Shown: in pieces, positions 1-10,849 of the stretch
How positions within the stretch are numbered: position 1 is the first letter of the stretch
How the letters are laid out: each line of letters begins with the position of its first letter
Assembly (NCBI GenBank): GCA_965153455.1
Contig: OZ234497.1
Coordinates: 372,001 to 436,000 of the forward strand
Direction of reading: 5' to 3'
DNA: 64,000 bases
From: Sphagnum compactum
Taxonomy: Eukaryota; Bryophyta; Sphagnopsida; Sphagnales
Program-made: the position numbers and the translations under genes
The notes under the pieces: generated by a model
What the model was told of the DNA's origin: nothing
The model's input: the letters and a program-made list of their open reading frames with translations, nothing else
Database searches by the model: none

Positions 1-350
1 ATTATAAATTTTAAGTTGTCACGTCGTTCAATTTTAAGCCAACACATGGCACAATAAAATTGCTTTAATTGAATAGTTGAAAAAAATTCAAATGATGCCA
101 TGTGTTACATTCTTAGGTTACCAGGTGTGAACATATTGCTGTACATTGTAGTTGTAAGTGTAGTCGCAAGAACTCATCCTCGGATACATGTGTAAAATTG
201 TCATACGTGTATTCTATGAAAACAAATATTTCATCTGTTGTTTGCAACTAGCGTTGTTCCTAATTTGTCATTTGCTACTAGGCTAACTTTTAGTGGCAAA
301 TGTTGTTTGTGACTAAAATTTAGTCATAAACCACGCTTTTTCTACTAGTG
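1..350 (-). mobile_element. End of a CACTA-type element (left-arm copy)
   Basis: The segment ends at 350 with the inverse of CACTAGTAGAAAAAGCG, followed by AAA, the mirror of the TTT target duplication seen at the intact right-arm copy (26897-28380). Subterminal copies of the GACTAAA/TTTAGTC motif are present. The rest of the element lies left of the window. Its presence at the same place in both arms means it inserted before the inverted duplication. Confidence 0.8.
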
Positions 351-696
351 AAATAAGTTAAATTGGATTGATTAATGAATGTAAAACTTCTTAAGAAGGT
401 TTGCACATGCAAATGGTACATTCAATTTCATTTGGAATTCCTTAAACCATTTGCATGATTGATATGTAAAGTCAATTTGAGTATCCTATTTTCAAATAAC
501 ATAAAATTATGTTGTTGAATACAAATATAAGTTGGTTTCTACAGTCCTTTTTGAAGGATATATGTTCCAATTATGTTATGAAAATTGAGACATGAACATA
601 TGGTCCTATTTATTGGAGCATTTTGCCATGGTTTGATTGTAATGTATAACAATTACATAATAAACATCTAACTTTTATGACATTTGTTTCTTATAG

Positions 697-849
697 GAAA
701 ACCCAAATCAAAGACCGGAAATGCAAGAAGTTTTGCAACGTTTGGAAGGATTGAACAAAAAGAAAGGATTGCAATATATTGCCACATTAATCCAAGAACC
801 TTTCAACGCACTATGGAAAAGATTTGGCTCCACTTCCAAAAGGATGTGA
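697..849 (+). CDS. Last exon of a duplicated TPR-kinase gene (partial)
   Basis: After an acceptor (TTCTTATAG) the frame reads ENPNQRPEMQEVLQRLEGLN and then runs to a TGA at 847-849. This is subdomain XI at the end of a protein kinase domain plus a short tail of about 30 residues. It is the inverted-duplicate partner of the minus-strand exon at 26398-26550, differing by one D-to-N change near the start. The upstream exons of this copy would lie left of the window, so it cannot be judged whether the copy is a gene or a gene end only. The reading frame itself is undamaged. Confidence 0.75.
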   Translation, partial: ENPNQRPEMQEVLQRLEGLNKKKGLQYIATLIQEPFNALWKRFGSTSKRM

Positions 850-2829
850 TTTGTATATTCATTATATGATTAAATTCAACATGTATTTTTAATGTAACAT
901 TTGTCCATTTAATTAATTTATCCTTTTTGCAAATGTGGAAAGGTATTCCAATAGGTCCATAAACTCAAAGTTTCACAATTCTTTATAATATATGTTGTCA
1001 TTCAACACAATTGTTGTTACTAGGATTTGGCCTTCTTAATCATTCGCTTATCACAATTACTTTTCATAGATCTTTTAGAATTTTTATGGGATTTAGAGTA
1101 CTTCCATTTCAATGCTACAATAGTTCATGTTTTGGCGCATGGAATTTGAAATATCATTTATTCAAAATTATTGATGCAATTGATCAAAGCAACTTTAATG
1201 GAATCTTCAATGCGACAAACATAAACACACCACATTTGGGGGGGGGGGGGATATATGTTGTGGATAATAATATAACTAAATACATCTCCCCTTGGGAAAA
1301 TGGCACCTATTCATTGGTTTTGTAAGTATCCATTCTTACTTGCATCCAAGGTCACATACATATTTGTAAACAATTTTTTTTTAAAAGGTTATACTTTGAA
1401 ATGTTTGTAACGTTCAACTATTTGAATAGATTGTATTGCATGGAAATTTACATTAAATTTCATGACATTAGAAACAATTTTCTTGGAAATTCATAGTTTT
1501 TTAATTATGGGTTTGAAGATTACTAAAACTCGGAATGATAGTCACATTATTCATAGATTTGAAAGGAATCCATGTTGTAACCATTGTCTCAAATTTTTAC
1601 AATAACTAATCATATGTATTACATTTGACTTCCACGTGGTTGCACACTATTAGTGACATTCAACTATTTTTTAAATAAATGTTTTCATGTATTTATGTCA
1701 ATATCAAATTTATTTAAATTAATCTAAAATTCATGGACATGAAAAGACACATATTAATTTTTATTTTAAAATCCATGTTGGTGGATAGGAAAAAGGAGTG
1801 AGGTAGTTATAAAATAGAAGTAGTTATTAGGAAAGGTGAGAAATACTTATTATGAAAGTTAATAGGAAAGAAAGTAGTTATGAAGTAGTTAAGCTTGAAA
1901 ATGAGGTAGTTATTTCGAAATTGTCTTTGGAATGGTTCCAAGGACGACCATACGACTAGAATGGTCATGTAAAAGTGACATACAAAACCTTTTGCAAAGA
2001 ACCCCATATAATCAATTCCTACATCACTAGAATAATGTTGTATGTAAATGGGTTTTCAAAAAGTTTACATCAAGCATACAACTTATCCACAATTCTTCCA
2101 CTAGATTTGAAATATTACTAAGTTTATGTTGAAGTTATTATAATCTATATATGTACATATGTTACAACACAAACATGTTAACAACGTTATCAAAAGATTC
2201 AATATGAATGTCCAACTATACGTGGTAACAAGGTATCATCAATTTATTTAGGGACCCCCCTCTCTTCCCCCCCTAAACAAATGAGTAGATGTTAAAATGG
2301 AAACTATCAACAATACTTCCCTTTTTTGTGATTGTGGGAAGTATCATATCTGCAATCACATTTTGGAAATATCATGCAAATATGATAATTTTATGTGAAA
2401 TCCAATATGGTAAGCCAACTTCTAAATCAAAAAGTTCCATTTGTGCATATTAAATTGAAAGCTTAGAACATAAATCTTGAATTAGAGTTGTGGCTAAAAT
2501 ATGTTTTAGAAAAATATTTGTATGAGTAATTATCACAACCTTGAATTTACAAAACATTTTGTATCATGTAATATAGTTATTGACAATTTGTGATGTGTAT
2601 TAAGTTTACAAGCCATTATTTTGTGAAGTTCTTGAATAGAGAAGTGCAACCTACACTATATTCCTATAACATTCTAAAGACAACAACTAAAGATTTTCAT
2701 TAAATCACCAAGCTTGGAGAATGTCCACCACTTTGAAGGTCCACCACTTTATGTAGAGTGTCTTTTTCAAATTAGTTCATAGATTCATTCAACACAAGCA
2801 CATAACCATAAAACTTTGCAATGTCATGT
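850..2829. other. AT-rich left-arm spacer without recognised gene
   Basis: No coding similarity was recognised. The only landmark is an 11-12 base G run near 1240, which is about 20 C long in the right arm. Short open frames here are also present in mirrored form in the right arm and show no coding features. Confidence 0.6.
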
Positions 2830-4610
2830 TTTAGCATTTTTCAGTTTCAATGGTTCTTCATTACACTCTTGGATAATCAAATATGCTTTTGTCACAATGC
2901 AAAACAACTCCTTATAGATTTGTTTTGTCCAAGTTGTACAAGTCTTGTCCATGAGATAATATTTGTTGGCCAATATTTTGTTGACCATGTACTTGCACTG
3001 CAACTCATTGACTAGTAGTTTTTAATTTTGGCCATATGTTTTATCATCCAGGTCTCATATTGTTAATAAAGTCTTTTCCTTGAAAAATTGTATTTACAGA
3101 ATTCAATAAAATTGCTTGGAATGTGAAAGTCTTTTTGTCATTTGCACCTATGAAGGAACAATTGAAAATAAATGAAGTCATTTGCATCTATGTGAAACAC
3201 AACACAAGTAAGCTCATATCTTGAGTTCTATGACATGATCCAATAACTTTTGCATGTGTGCACAAAGTATTTATGCCCATGACTATCAATGATGAAATGT
3301 TTATGAAGTCCTCTATGGGTGTATTCAAGATTAGGGTACCAAAAAACAATGACTTGTATGTAAAGGATTGCAAAGGACAACTTTGGATTTTTGTTTATCT
3401 TACATTATTATAGTTGTAATGAATTGTTATATGCCAATAGATAAAATGATTTCTTGTTAAATTAATAAAAATATCTTAAAATAATTTGGATACCATGTAA
3501 ATGTCATTTTGAGTCTTGTAAACTAACTATACCAAATGTCTAAACTGGATTTTTTTAAACAAAAAGAATCAAAAGGAATGCATAAAGTCATACTATTGAT
3601 TTCAAACTTTTATACAACAAAAACATGCCCCCTTCTATGAAAGCATATGTTCATTATATGAACTTGATGAAAAACCAAATTATACAAAACTTTCAAAGTT
3701 TTTAACTTTTGAAGGAAAGGGCTACAAGGAAAAGGAATTTTTTTACCATTTGACAAAAAATTGTGTTCAATGGGTTCAATGTCTACCTTGAGGTGCAAGT
3801 CACATGTGCAAGAAAAAATCTTGCCAAAAAATGTTTAGTTGTGCATTGAAATGTTTTTTTGGAATTTCTAGGAATTTTTGTGTTTTCGGCTATAAACCAA
3901 AATATTCATACACAATTAGTATGAATGTGAAAACTCACCATTGCCACATGAATCATCTTAATTGGACTATTTAATTTTTATCACTTAAATTTGTTTCAAG
4001 TAAATGTTATTTGCAAAAAGTAGCCCCATAAAAGTCCTTGAGTCCTTTTTCCTTTTTTTGGAACCCCATCTGTGAATAAACCCTTATAGCAAAATTCTAG
4101 GAAACATAAACTCTATTAAGTATGATCCATGACAATCATTTTCATTACTCCATTTGAAGCACTAGCATTTTCACTACTTTCTACTTAATCCATGAAGATG
4201 AACCAAACATGAAGTGGACGTGGAATAACTTCAAGCGGTAATATTTGGTTTGCCTTCAATTCCAAAACATTCTTTCATTCAAAGTCCATGTTTTCCACCT
4301 ACTCCTTTGTCATGCCATTCCAATAGTAGTATCCAATTTCATCAATATTATATATCATGTTTTCCAATGTTCTTCATTCAATTCCATGCACAAAATGGGT
4401 TAAGATCCTTAAACATCATGTATGGTGCCAGGTGATTATATTAATATATTTGAACGAGTTAATGTTGCCTACTAATGCCACAAACCAAGGCATTGTCAAG
4501 AGAAATGTAGACACAAAGAAATGCAAAACTCTCAAACAACACATGGATCCTATCATTGTTGTTTTTGAATGAATAGAATTTTTTTCTTTGACTGCCATTC
4601 AAAAAAGAGT
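2830..4610 (-). pseudogene. Decayed N-terminal part of MLKL-like kinase gene (left-arm copy)
   Basis: This is the mirrored copy of the relic at 22640-24410. On the minus strand it preserves the acceptor and the GAND..FTFQA exon start (near 3150) of the intact gene at 20521, and the segment corresponding to its preceding exon near 4310-4390. Stops and frameshifts interrupt every frame. It documents that a degenerate second copy of the kinase gene existed before the segment was inverted and duplicated. Confidence 0.6.
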
Positions 4611-4689
4611 AGGTAAGATGTAGCCAAGAATTCTACTATTTCCCAATGCCCTAGATCATCATGGTTGTAAAATCTTCTATCATACAAAG

Positions 4690-5190
4690 GCCTTTAAGAT
4701 GTCTAACTTGGTGCAGATCTCCAAAAAAAATGGCCTCCTAATCACATTAGCATCCCAACATTGCTTTATAACCACAACAAGAATGTGGGCAGAGAAGTAA
4801 GTAACCTTGGCCTTGCACCTGCCTTGACCAGGCTTCTAATCTTATTTACATCCCATCTTTGAAATGGTACTTTCCTTATGAGGATTTCAAAGCATGTAAT
4901 AGCATAGATGTACACATCTGCCTTGAATGGTTCATAATAATAATTGTTTGCATTCTTGTCCAACATCAACTCAAGTGCCATCCATCTAATTTTCCCATAG
5001 TTGTTATCAAATAAGAAAAAGGAAAGCTAGGGTTAACAATCTTTGATAAGGTACAAAGTGCCATTTTGGCTTGCAAATACCTTGCTTTCACCATCTCTTG
5101 GTCTTATTAAGGATAACTGACTAAAATTTGTGAAAAATTGAGGTCCCTATGTATTATCCCTTGTTGATGCAAATATTACATGCCCTCAAT
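4690..5190 (-). pseudogene. Protein kinase C-lobe fragment (left-arm copy)
   Basis: On the minus strand the fragment contains IIHRDLN (subdomain VIb), then after a stop and about 60 residues WMALELMLDKN (subdomain VIII, normally WMAPEL), KADVYIYAITCFEIL (IX) and, after another stop, IKQCWDAN...RRP (XI). The DFG segment has been lost or scrambled. It is the inverted partner of 22070-22560 and cannot encode a kinase. Confidence 0.75.
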
Positions 5191-5205
5191 GGTTCAACCA
5201 TAAGA

Positions 5206-5369
5206 TCAGATTTTCTTCACATTCTGTTGCACACCAAAAGCTGCAAGTCTAATTTCTTGCAGTCTCCTGTAAATAGTTGAGAAATTTGGGCGCTTACATG
5301 GATCAGGAGCCCAACACTGCTGGATCAGGGAAAGTAATTGTGCAGGGAATTTGTCTGAAGGCAAACATG
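5206..5369 (-). pseudogene. Inverted 3' end of MLKL-like kinase ORF
   Basis: The minus strand encodes the last 54 or so codons of the kinase at 20521-22034 without error, from LPSDKFPAQLL to VQQNVKKI and the stop. It is the innermost part of the left arm. It stops abruptly at about 5369, where a forward-oriented kinase domain copy begins, so this point is an inversion breakpoint. Confidence 0.85.
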
Positions 5370-6227
5370 TTTGTTGGGGCCTCTGATCCTGAAGCAAAGC
5401 GAGGAGAATTTTTGGGGATGGGCACATTTGGATCAGTTTGTCAGTACACATGGTTTGGGATGGAATGTGCCGAAAAATCCTTCAATCCTTTCCTTTGTGA
5501 GAAACAGGAGCATGATTTTGAGAATGAGGTTGGAGTCATGGTTTGCTTGAACCACCCACATGTTGTACGATTGATATGTTGCCATCGAGATTCTACCAAG
5601 TGTTCGATTGTGATGGAACTCATGCCCACAAATCTTGAAATGTACATCAGGCAACGAAAGTATGCATTCACACCTCAAGCAGCTGTTGACATCATGTCAC
5701 AAATTGCTTCAGGCATGGAGTACTTGCATGAACAAGGGGTTGTGCACCGTGACCTCAAACCTAATAATATCTTGGTTTGTCCGAACACAAACCCTGAACT
5801 ATCTGCAGATGGGTGCGTGGAGATGAAGTTGGCTGATTTTGGATTGGCAAAGACGAAGGTCTATACATCTGCATCTATATTGAACTCTCAGATTTGTGGA
5901 GCAGCACCATGGAGGGCACCGGAGGCTTTTGGGGAACACTTTTCTGCAAAGAAGGCTGATGTTTACAGCTTTGCAATCATGTGCTCACAAATTCTCTCTG
6001 GTAACTTGCATCCTTTTGGGTACCCTCCACTGAGAGTGCTTGAAAGAATCAGTTCCCCACAGCATGAAAGGCCATCTTTGCCTTCCAACAACAATTACCC
6101 TGCAGAATTACTCTCCTTGATCAGGGAGTGTTGGGCTCCTGATTCACAAAAGCGTCCCAATTTCTCAACTATTTGCAAGAGACTCCAAGAAATTAGACTT
6201 GGTCTTTTGGTGTGCAACGGGATGTGA
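5277..6227 (+). CDS. MLKL/DUF1221-type protein kinase domain, N-terminally truncated
   Basis: A Ser/Thr or dual-specificity kinase domain of the TKL group runs from about 5400. It has the glycine loop GMGTFGSV, the ATP lysine in CAEKSF, MELMPTNLEMYI at the hinge, HRDLKPNN, DFGLAK, WRAPEAF and KADVYSF. All catalytic residues are present. It is a close paralogue of the kinase in exon 15 of the gene at 15117-22034, but the N-terminal helical domain of that protein is absent. The first 31 codons of this open frame are merely the antisense of the inverted kinase tail at 5206-5369, so the ATG at 5277 is probably not a natural start. The C-terminus also differs, because a one-base change ends it as LLVCNGM. 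It may be an untranscribed remnant or a new chimeric kinase. Confidence 0.7.
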   Translation: MRNLGAYMDQEPNTAGSGKVIVQGICLKANMFVGASDPEAKRGEFLGMGTFGSVCQYTWFGMECAEKSFNPFLCEKQEHDFENEVGVMVCLNHPHVVRLICCHRDSTKCSIVMELMPTNLEMYIRQRKYAFTPQAAVDIMSQIASGMEYLHEQGVVHRDLKPNNILVCPNTNPELSADGCVEMKLADFGLAKTKVYTSASILNSQICGAAPWRAPEAFGEHFSAKKADVYSFAIMCSQILSGNLHPFGYPPLRVLERISSPQHERPSLPSNNNYPAELLSLIRECWAPDSQKRPNFSTICKRLQEIRLGLLVCNGM

Positions 6228-7559
6228 ATTAGAACTGACCTAGTGTATGAATCATTGTTCTTGTGCATAATATTAGTTCAAGTGCACAGATAGGAGGGAA
6301 AGTATTTGGCATGTTGTTTGAAATGCATGAATGCCATGAACTTGGTGTTTGCTTGGCACGTCCCTTATGATGACATTTGTTTGAAGTATTGGAATACACA
6401 GAGTACTAGAACCTTAATTTTCATACCCTGATTGAAGAGTTTTGGGTTTCAAGGAATGCAAGAGATCACAGACAGAGCTGCTTGCAATGGAACCTTAGAT
6501 TTAGAGTTTAGGGTCCCAAAAACATGAAACAAGATTGAAGGCTGTGATAATTATGATGATTTTCCACACCTCAGCTTCATATTTCACCAAAATTTGTTTC
6601 ATTATTTTAAGGAATATTTGATGACAAAACTGACCCTAGGGTAAAGTACTTAGAATCCCTAAGATGGGTTTTCTGACTTTTACCAGTGAAATCATCTTGA
6701 CATGTGTGGTCATATATTGAGCTGTTTTCGGCCAAAAATTCACCTTGGGTTGTGAATTACATTTTTTTTGGTTTTTTAATTTTTAATGAACCTGATGCTT
6801 TTGAATCTTGGTAGTAATACGACAGCTCACAGGTTCTTTAAACCTCTTAAAATTGCCTTTGAATTTTCATGTTATGGGTAAATTTCCATTAGTGCTCGGG
6901 TGATGGGCTTACTTCAGGTAAAAATCTCCAAAAACATTTCTATTGTATTTGGAGGTACTAATGAGCATAATATTTTGTGCACAAAAGGCAAGTGTTTCAA
7001 AACCGAAATGCTCCAAATGTCCATCTTCTTTTTCTCCCATCATACCCACCAGGTATCACCAAAAAGATGATTTTTTAAAAAAAATCAGTTGTTTTTTTGC
7101 CATCTAATGCCCCCAGAGTATGGCATTCCCAAAGTAAGCACCCCTTGGCGCCACCTTGGGTGGCTGCATACCAGGGGAATGCCCCCCCTCTTGGGGTGTT
7201 ACCCTACACTTAAATGACCTTTTCATTCAGGCACCTTCGACAAACATACGATTAAAACAAAAGCTAGAACTCCTTCAATCCTACATACACTAAATATTAT
7301 GGCAAAGTCCAGGGGTCTCGACTCTAGACTCTGTAAGGAAACACATGACAACTGCAGGGCATGAGCAGAAAAAAAATCAAATTTTTGGTGACACCAACTT
7401 TTACAGTAAGGGCTACTAAGGGCAAAACCCTGAAAATGGTGTAGGTGCTAGACCTGTTTTGTTAAGCCTAGGATCTGGAAATAAATAGCTCCAATTTAAA
7501 TGCATTTTGGATAGGTAGAAGGGGAGACGCAAGACTAGAATGGCCTCAAGCTTTTAACT
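6228..7559. other. Intergenic, nothing recognised
   Basis: About 1.3 kb without coding similarity. An imperfect palindrome around GGCGCCACC...GGTGGCTGC near 7150 is the only local structure noticed. Confidence 0.5.
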
Positions 7560-9430
7560 GGACCTAGGCACCAGTGATATGGTCTCCAAGCTACTTGGAA
7601 CTCCATTTGGCTTTGTCCCTAGATTTTGCTAGTGCAGACTCCTTTTTGCTGGAGAAAATCCAACACAAGCTTAAATATTGGTTGTCAAACAAGCATTTTT
7701 TGGGCTACGAGAGTACTTGGTGGCAGATAGCACGGCCTTTTCCTCACTTTGGTATTTTGTCAACATTTCAGGAAGAACCAAGAAGGGTAGCGTCTTAATG
7801 ACGAAGGGCATAACAACAAACCTCTTGTCAAATTTTTTATGGCTGAGTTCTTCCCATAATTGTTGCTATCATGTGGCCTGGAACCAACATTGGAAGAAGA
7901 AAAGTTTACGAGGCTTAAATTTGGTGGATCTAGTAGAGGCCACTGAAAGGCCCCTCACAAAATGGATCCTCCATGCATTGGAACCTAAATATTTTCATTT
8001 GTAGAATATCTTGATATATTGGCTTAGGAAGTACCAGCCTCATAAGGGGGGGGGGGATGGTTAGGTCCAGTCCAACATGGTGTTTGCATCATGAGCATAA
8101 GAGAATGCCTAGATTGTTGATATGGAACATGGTAGGAAGGGCTTGGGCCTAAGATGGTAAAACAATTAGAAATGAATAGTGCCATAATGTCGGAGGACAC
8201 TTGGGCAACTAGTTTTTGCTGGAACATGATTGTACAGCCATGTGAAGAAGGGTTTTGGAGGGGTAGAATAGCTGAATTACCTTAATTAGGTTGACCGACA
8301 ATGGTACTACACATTTGGGCAGCTGATGAGAGTAGACTTTGTTCTAGGGAGGAAATAAAGGATAAATTTTTGTGATCTCTATCGATGAAGAATCACCCTA
8401 TTCTAGAACCCCTCTACATTGGAAGCTTCAAACAAGTGTTGGGGGGGGGGGGGGGGGGGTGTTGTGTTCACATGACAAAGTATACCTTGTTAAGGAGTGG
8501 GTAGGGGTTTTTGAAGGTGATAGTCTACTCCCCTTTGTTGTGTTCCAAGGCTTTAATTCATTCAGTTTGGGATACAATGAAGGGGTGCATGGGTTGGACA
8601 CCCCAAATTTTGTAGAAGGTTTTCAGTTGAGTGACAAACAAGAACCCTCACTAACAATTTGCCATTGTTCTAGCTCAAGGGATCAACCATAGGTTAGAAT
8701 GGAAGGTCACTCAAGTCATAATAGTTAAAATTGAGAGAGGATCAAAGAAGACATGCCTCTACACATTCTTGTGGTAGAGTGGGTGAATTGGACTTTGACC
8801 CATAACTATATGGAAGGGAGGAGTAGATCTCCTGGCATATTCCACAATCTTGGGTCGAAAGTTGTCAAGAGACACTAAGCCCAAAGTTAACATTGTTGAA
8901 AAGAGGTGGCTTGGGCAACTTGCTTCCAAGTTTCAAGCTTAGATCATGACATAAGTTTCATAGTAAGAAGGAAGTTGCCTTAATTTGGGTAGTGTGGCAC
9001 AAGCCAATTGTAGTCAATCTCTAGAGAAGCCAAAATTGCAAATACAATTGACAAAGGTTGTCTATTGTGTGAGAATATGGAGAAATCCATCACACATAGG
9101 TTCTGGGAATGTTGGAATGCACAAAAGGCCATTGGAATTCTTTTGTAAAGTCATCAGTGGGGTATTGTTTGGACCTACTGCGGAGTGACAACTAGCCCCC
9201 ATGCATTGTAAGCATAACATCTTTGTAACAAAAGAACCAATGAATTCATAAGGCTACTGGGTTGTGGTCTTTTCTCCAAGGCATTACGTTTTGGGCCATT
9301 TGGCTTGGAAGGAATGATGCAATGTATAATGACAAATATTGGCATATTCAAAAGAATTGAAATTTCATGTGTTATGATCTTCTTGATTCCAATAGGGCCA
9401 CTTGGATTAGATTTTGGGTTTGAGGAGGAA
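7560..9430 (+). mobile_element. LINE (L1-like) relic: 3' part of RT ORF and zf-RVT region
   Basis: Broken frames on the plus strand carry, in the right order, hallmarks of the C-terminal half of plant LINE ORF2. These are KIQHKLKYW (about 7650), NLLSNFLW and YHVAWN with KSLRGLNLVDL and KWILHALEP (7830-7990), ITHRFWECWNAQKA of the zf-RVT zinc-binding region (about 9090), and GITFWAIWLGRNDAMYNDK (about 9280). Many stops and frameshifts and a G run near 8440 show it is long dead. The 5' half and the endonuclease were not found. Confidence 0.75.
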
Positions 9431-10849
9431 ATTCCTTTTATGCTAATTAAGCTTGCGCCTTGATTTCTTTGATAAGTTTTGGGGGGGGGGGGATGAAACC
9501 AGGTAATTTGCTAAAGGTTCAATAACTACATCCAATGGTTCTATGATGGACCTTAGAGAGGATTTGTTAGTTAGGTGTTTGGTTGTGCGTTGGTTGCGTT
9601 CCCTTGGGAAGGGGGGGGGAGCATCATACCTTGCTAAAAAAGTTTTTAAAAAATGCCTTGTTACAATCATCAAGAGACATCATTTTGCCCTAACAGTAGG
9701 AAAGTACAAGGTACCTCCTCAAATAATCAATCTCATCGACCATGTTTTGTCAAGTAATTTCCCAATGTGATTGTCATTTTGTCTTGGCTTTGGAAATGGG
9801 TTTGCAATCCTGGTCCACCAGCGTTTCTTTTTGTGGTGAAAAATTGTCAAAAAACGAAAAATTATAGGTTAGTGCAACATGACCTTTGTAAAATCCGGGG
9901 GTAAAATTAGAAATTTTTGTTTAATGCGATGAGTGTCAAATGGTTAGATTGCCACCTTGCATCCCAATCAAAACCCCAAATTGCCTATCACTATCACATC
10001 ACCAACCAGTGTTCATCATTGTTTCACCCTGCCAACATGAGTTTTTCGTCACCTTTGCTTCTTGCGCTCGAGCCGGGAGTCCCGGGGCGGGTCCTATGTA
10101 CATCGCCAACAATGACGATGCAAGGGAAGGAAAAATTTGTCAACACTATGTTTAAAAATTAATAGTGCTAGAAATTTCTAAGAATTCATGATGCATTATG
10201 ATGAAATTTTTTGATATTAGATTTTCCAAAATGACGATAGGGGGGATGGATTCTAAGAGATGGGGCCCGAGGGTTGATGATTCATGAATGGTGCATTGGA
10301 ATTTGGAAAACCAAAGATTTGTTGTACCACTATAGTTTACAAGGTGGAGGCTTGGGCTAGTCATTGGTTGATTGACAGTGGGCATGGAATTACTCCAAAG
10401 AATTCCATTGAATTCTTTTTGAAAGATTATGAATTTTAGTTTTTGGAACTTATAAATTATGACTTGTGAAGGTACCTCACAATCTACAGGTATTCCATGC
10501 TCATTGTTGATTCTTTAATCCTCAAAGTTGTTAAGAGTTTTTCTTTTTTCAAACTTATTGTGAGTTTTTCATGTCTTTGAAATTTGTTAATACTTACTAG
10601 TTTAAGGTTTATTAATGCTGCAATTTCTTTGAGTTTGAAGTTTAGGGTTTTTGCCTTGAGGCTTGATCAAATACAGTCCATAGTGTGACTATGGCTCTTT
10701 TGGAAATGCCAAAGAACTTTCGATATTTGCCCGATCTTCCATGTCCAGAACCTTACTCAAGAATCAATAGTTGGTGCATCATCTTCATAGTTTACATCAT
10801 TTGCTTCCCTAAACCCTAGATTTAAGTGTGTTGTGTTTAATTTCAATTT
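9431..10849. other. Intergenic, nothing recognised
   Basis: No recognisable gene. It contains poly-G tracts (near 9481 and 9610) and short open frames without domain character. Confidence 0.5.

Larger units (their letters stand above)
1..5369. repeat. Left arm of a 5.4-kb inverted duplication
   Basis: Base 1 onwards is the reverse complement of the sequence ending at about 27245, and the match runs to about 5369, which pairs with about 21871. Corresponding segments translate almost identically: the kinase fragment at 4766-4981 differs from that at 22259-22474 in only two of 71 residues. Small indels and a different G/C homopolymer length separate the arms. Because base 1 is already inside the match, the arm extends beyond the window. 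The arm carries a CACTA end, a TPR-kinase last exon, and decayed kinase pieces on the minus strand. Confidence 0.95.

Noticed and set aside
4250-4598. Mirrored short open frames in the two arms (for example 4250-4598 and 22642-22990) as conserved genes
   Set aside because: Their conservation is explained by the recent inverted duplication. They overlap the decayed kinase-gene copy and carry no domain.
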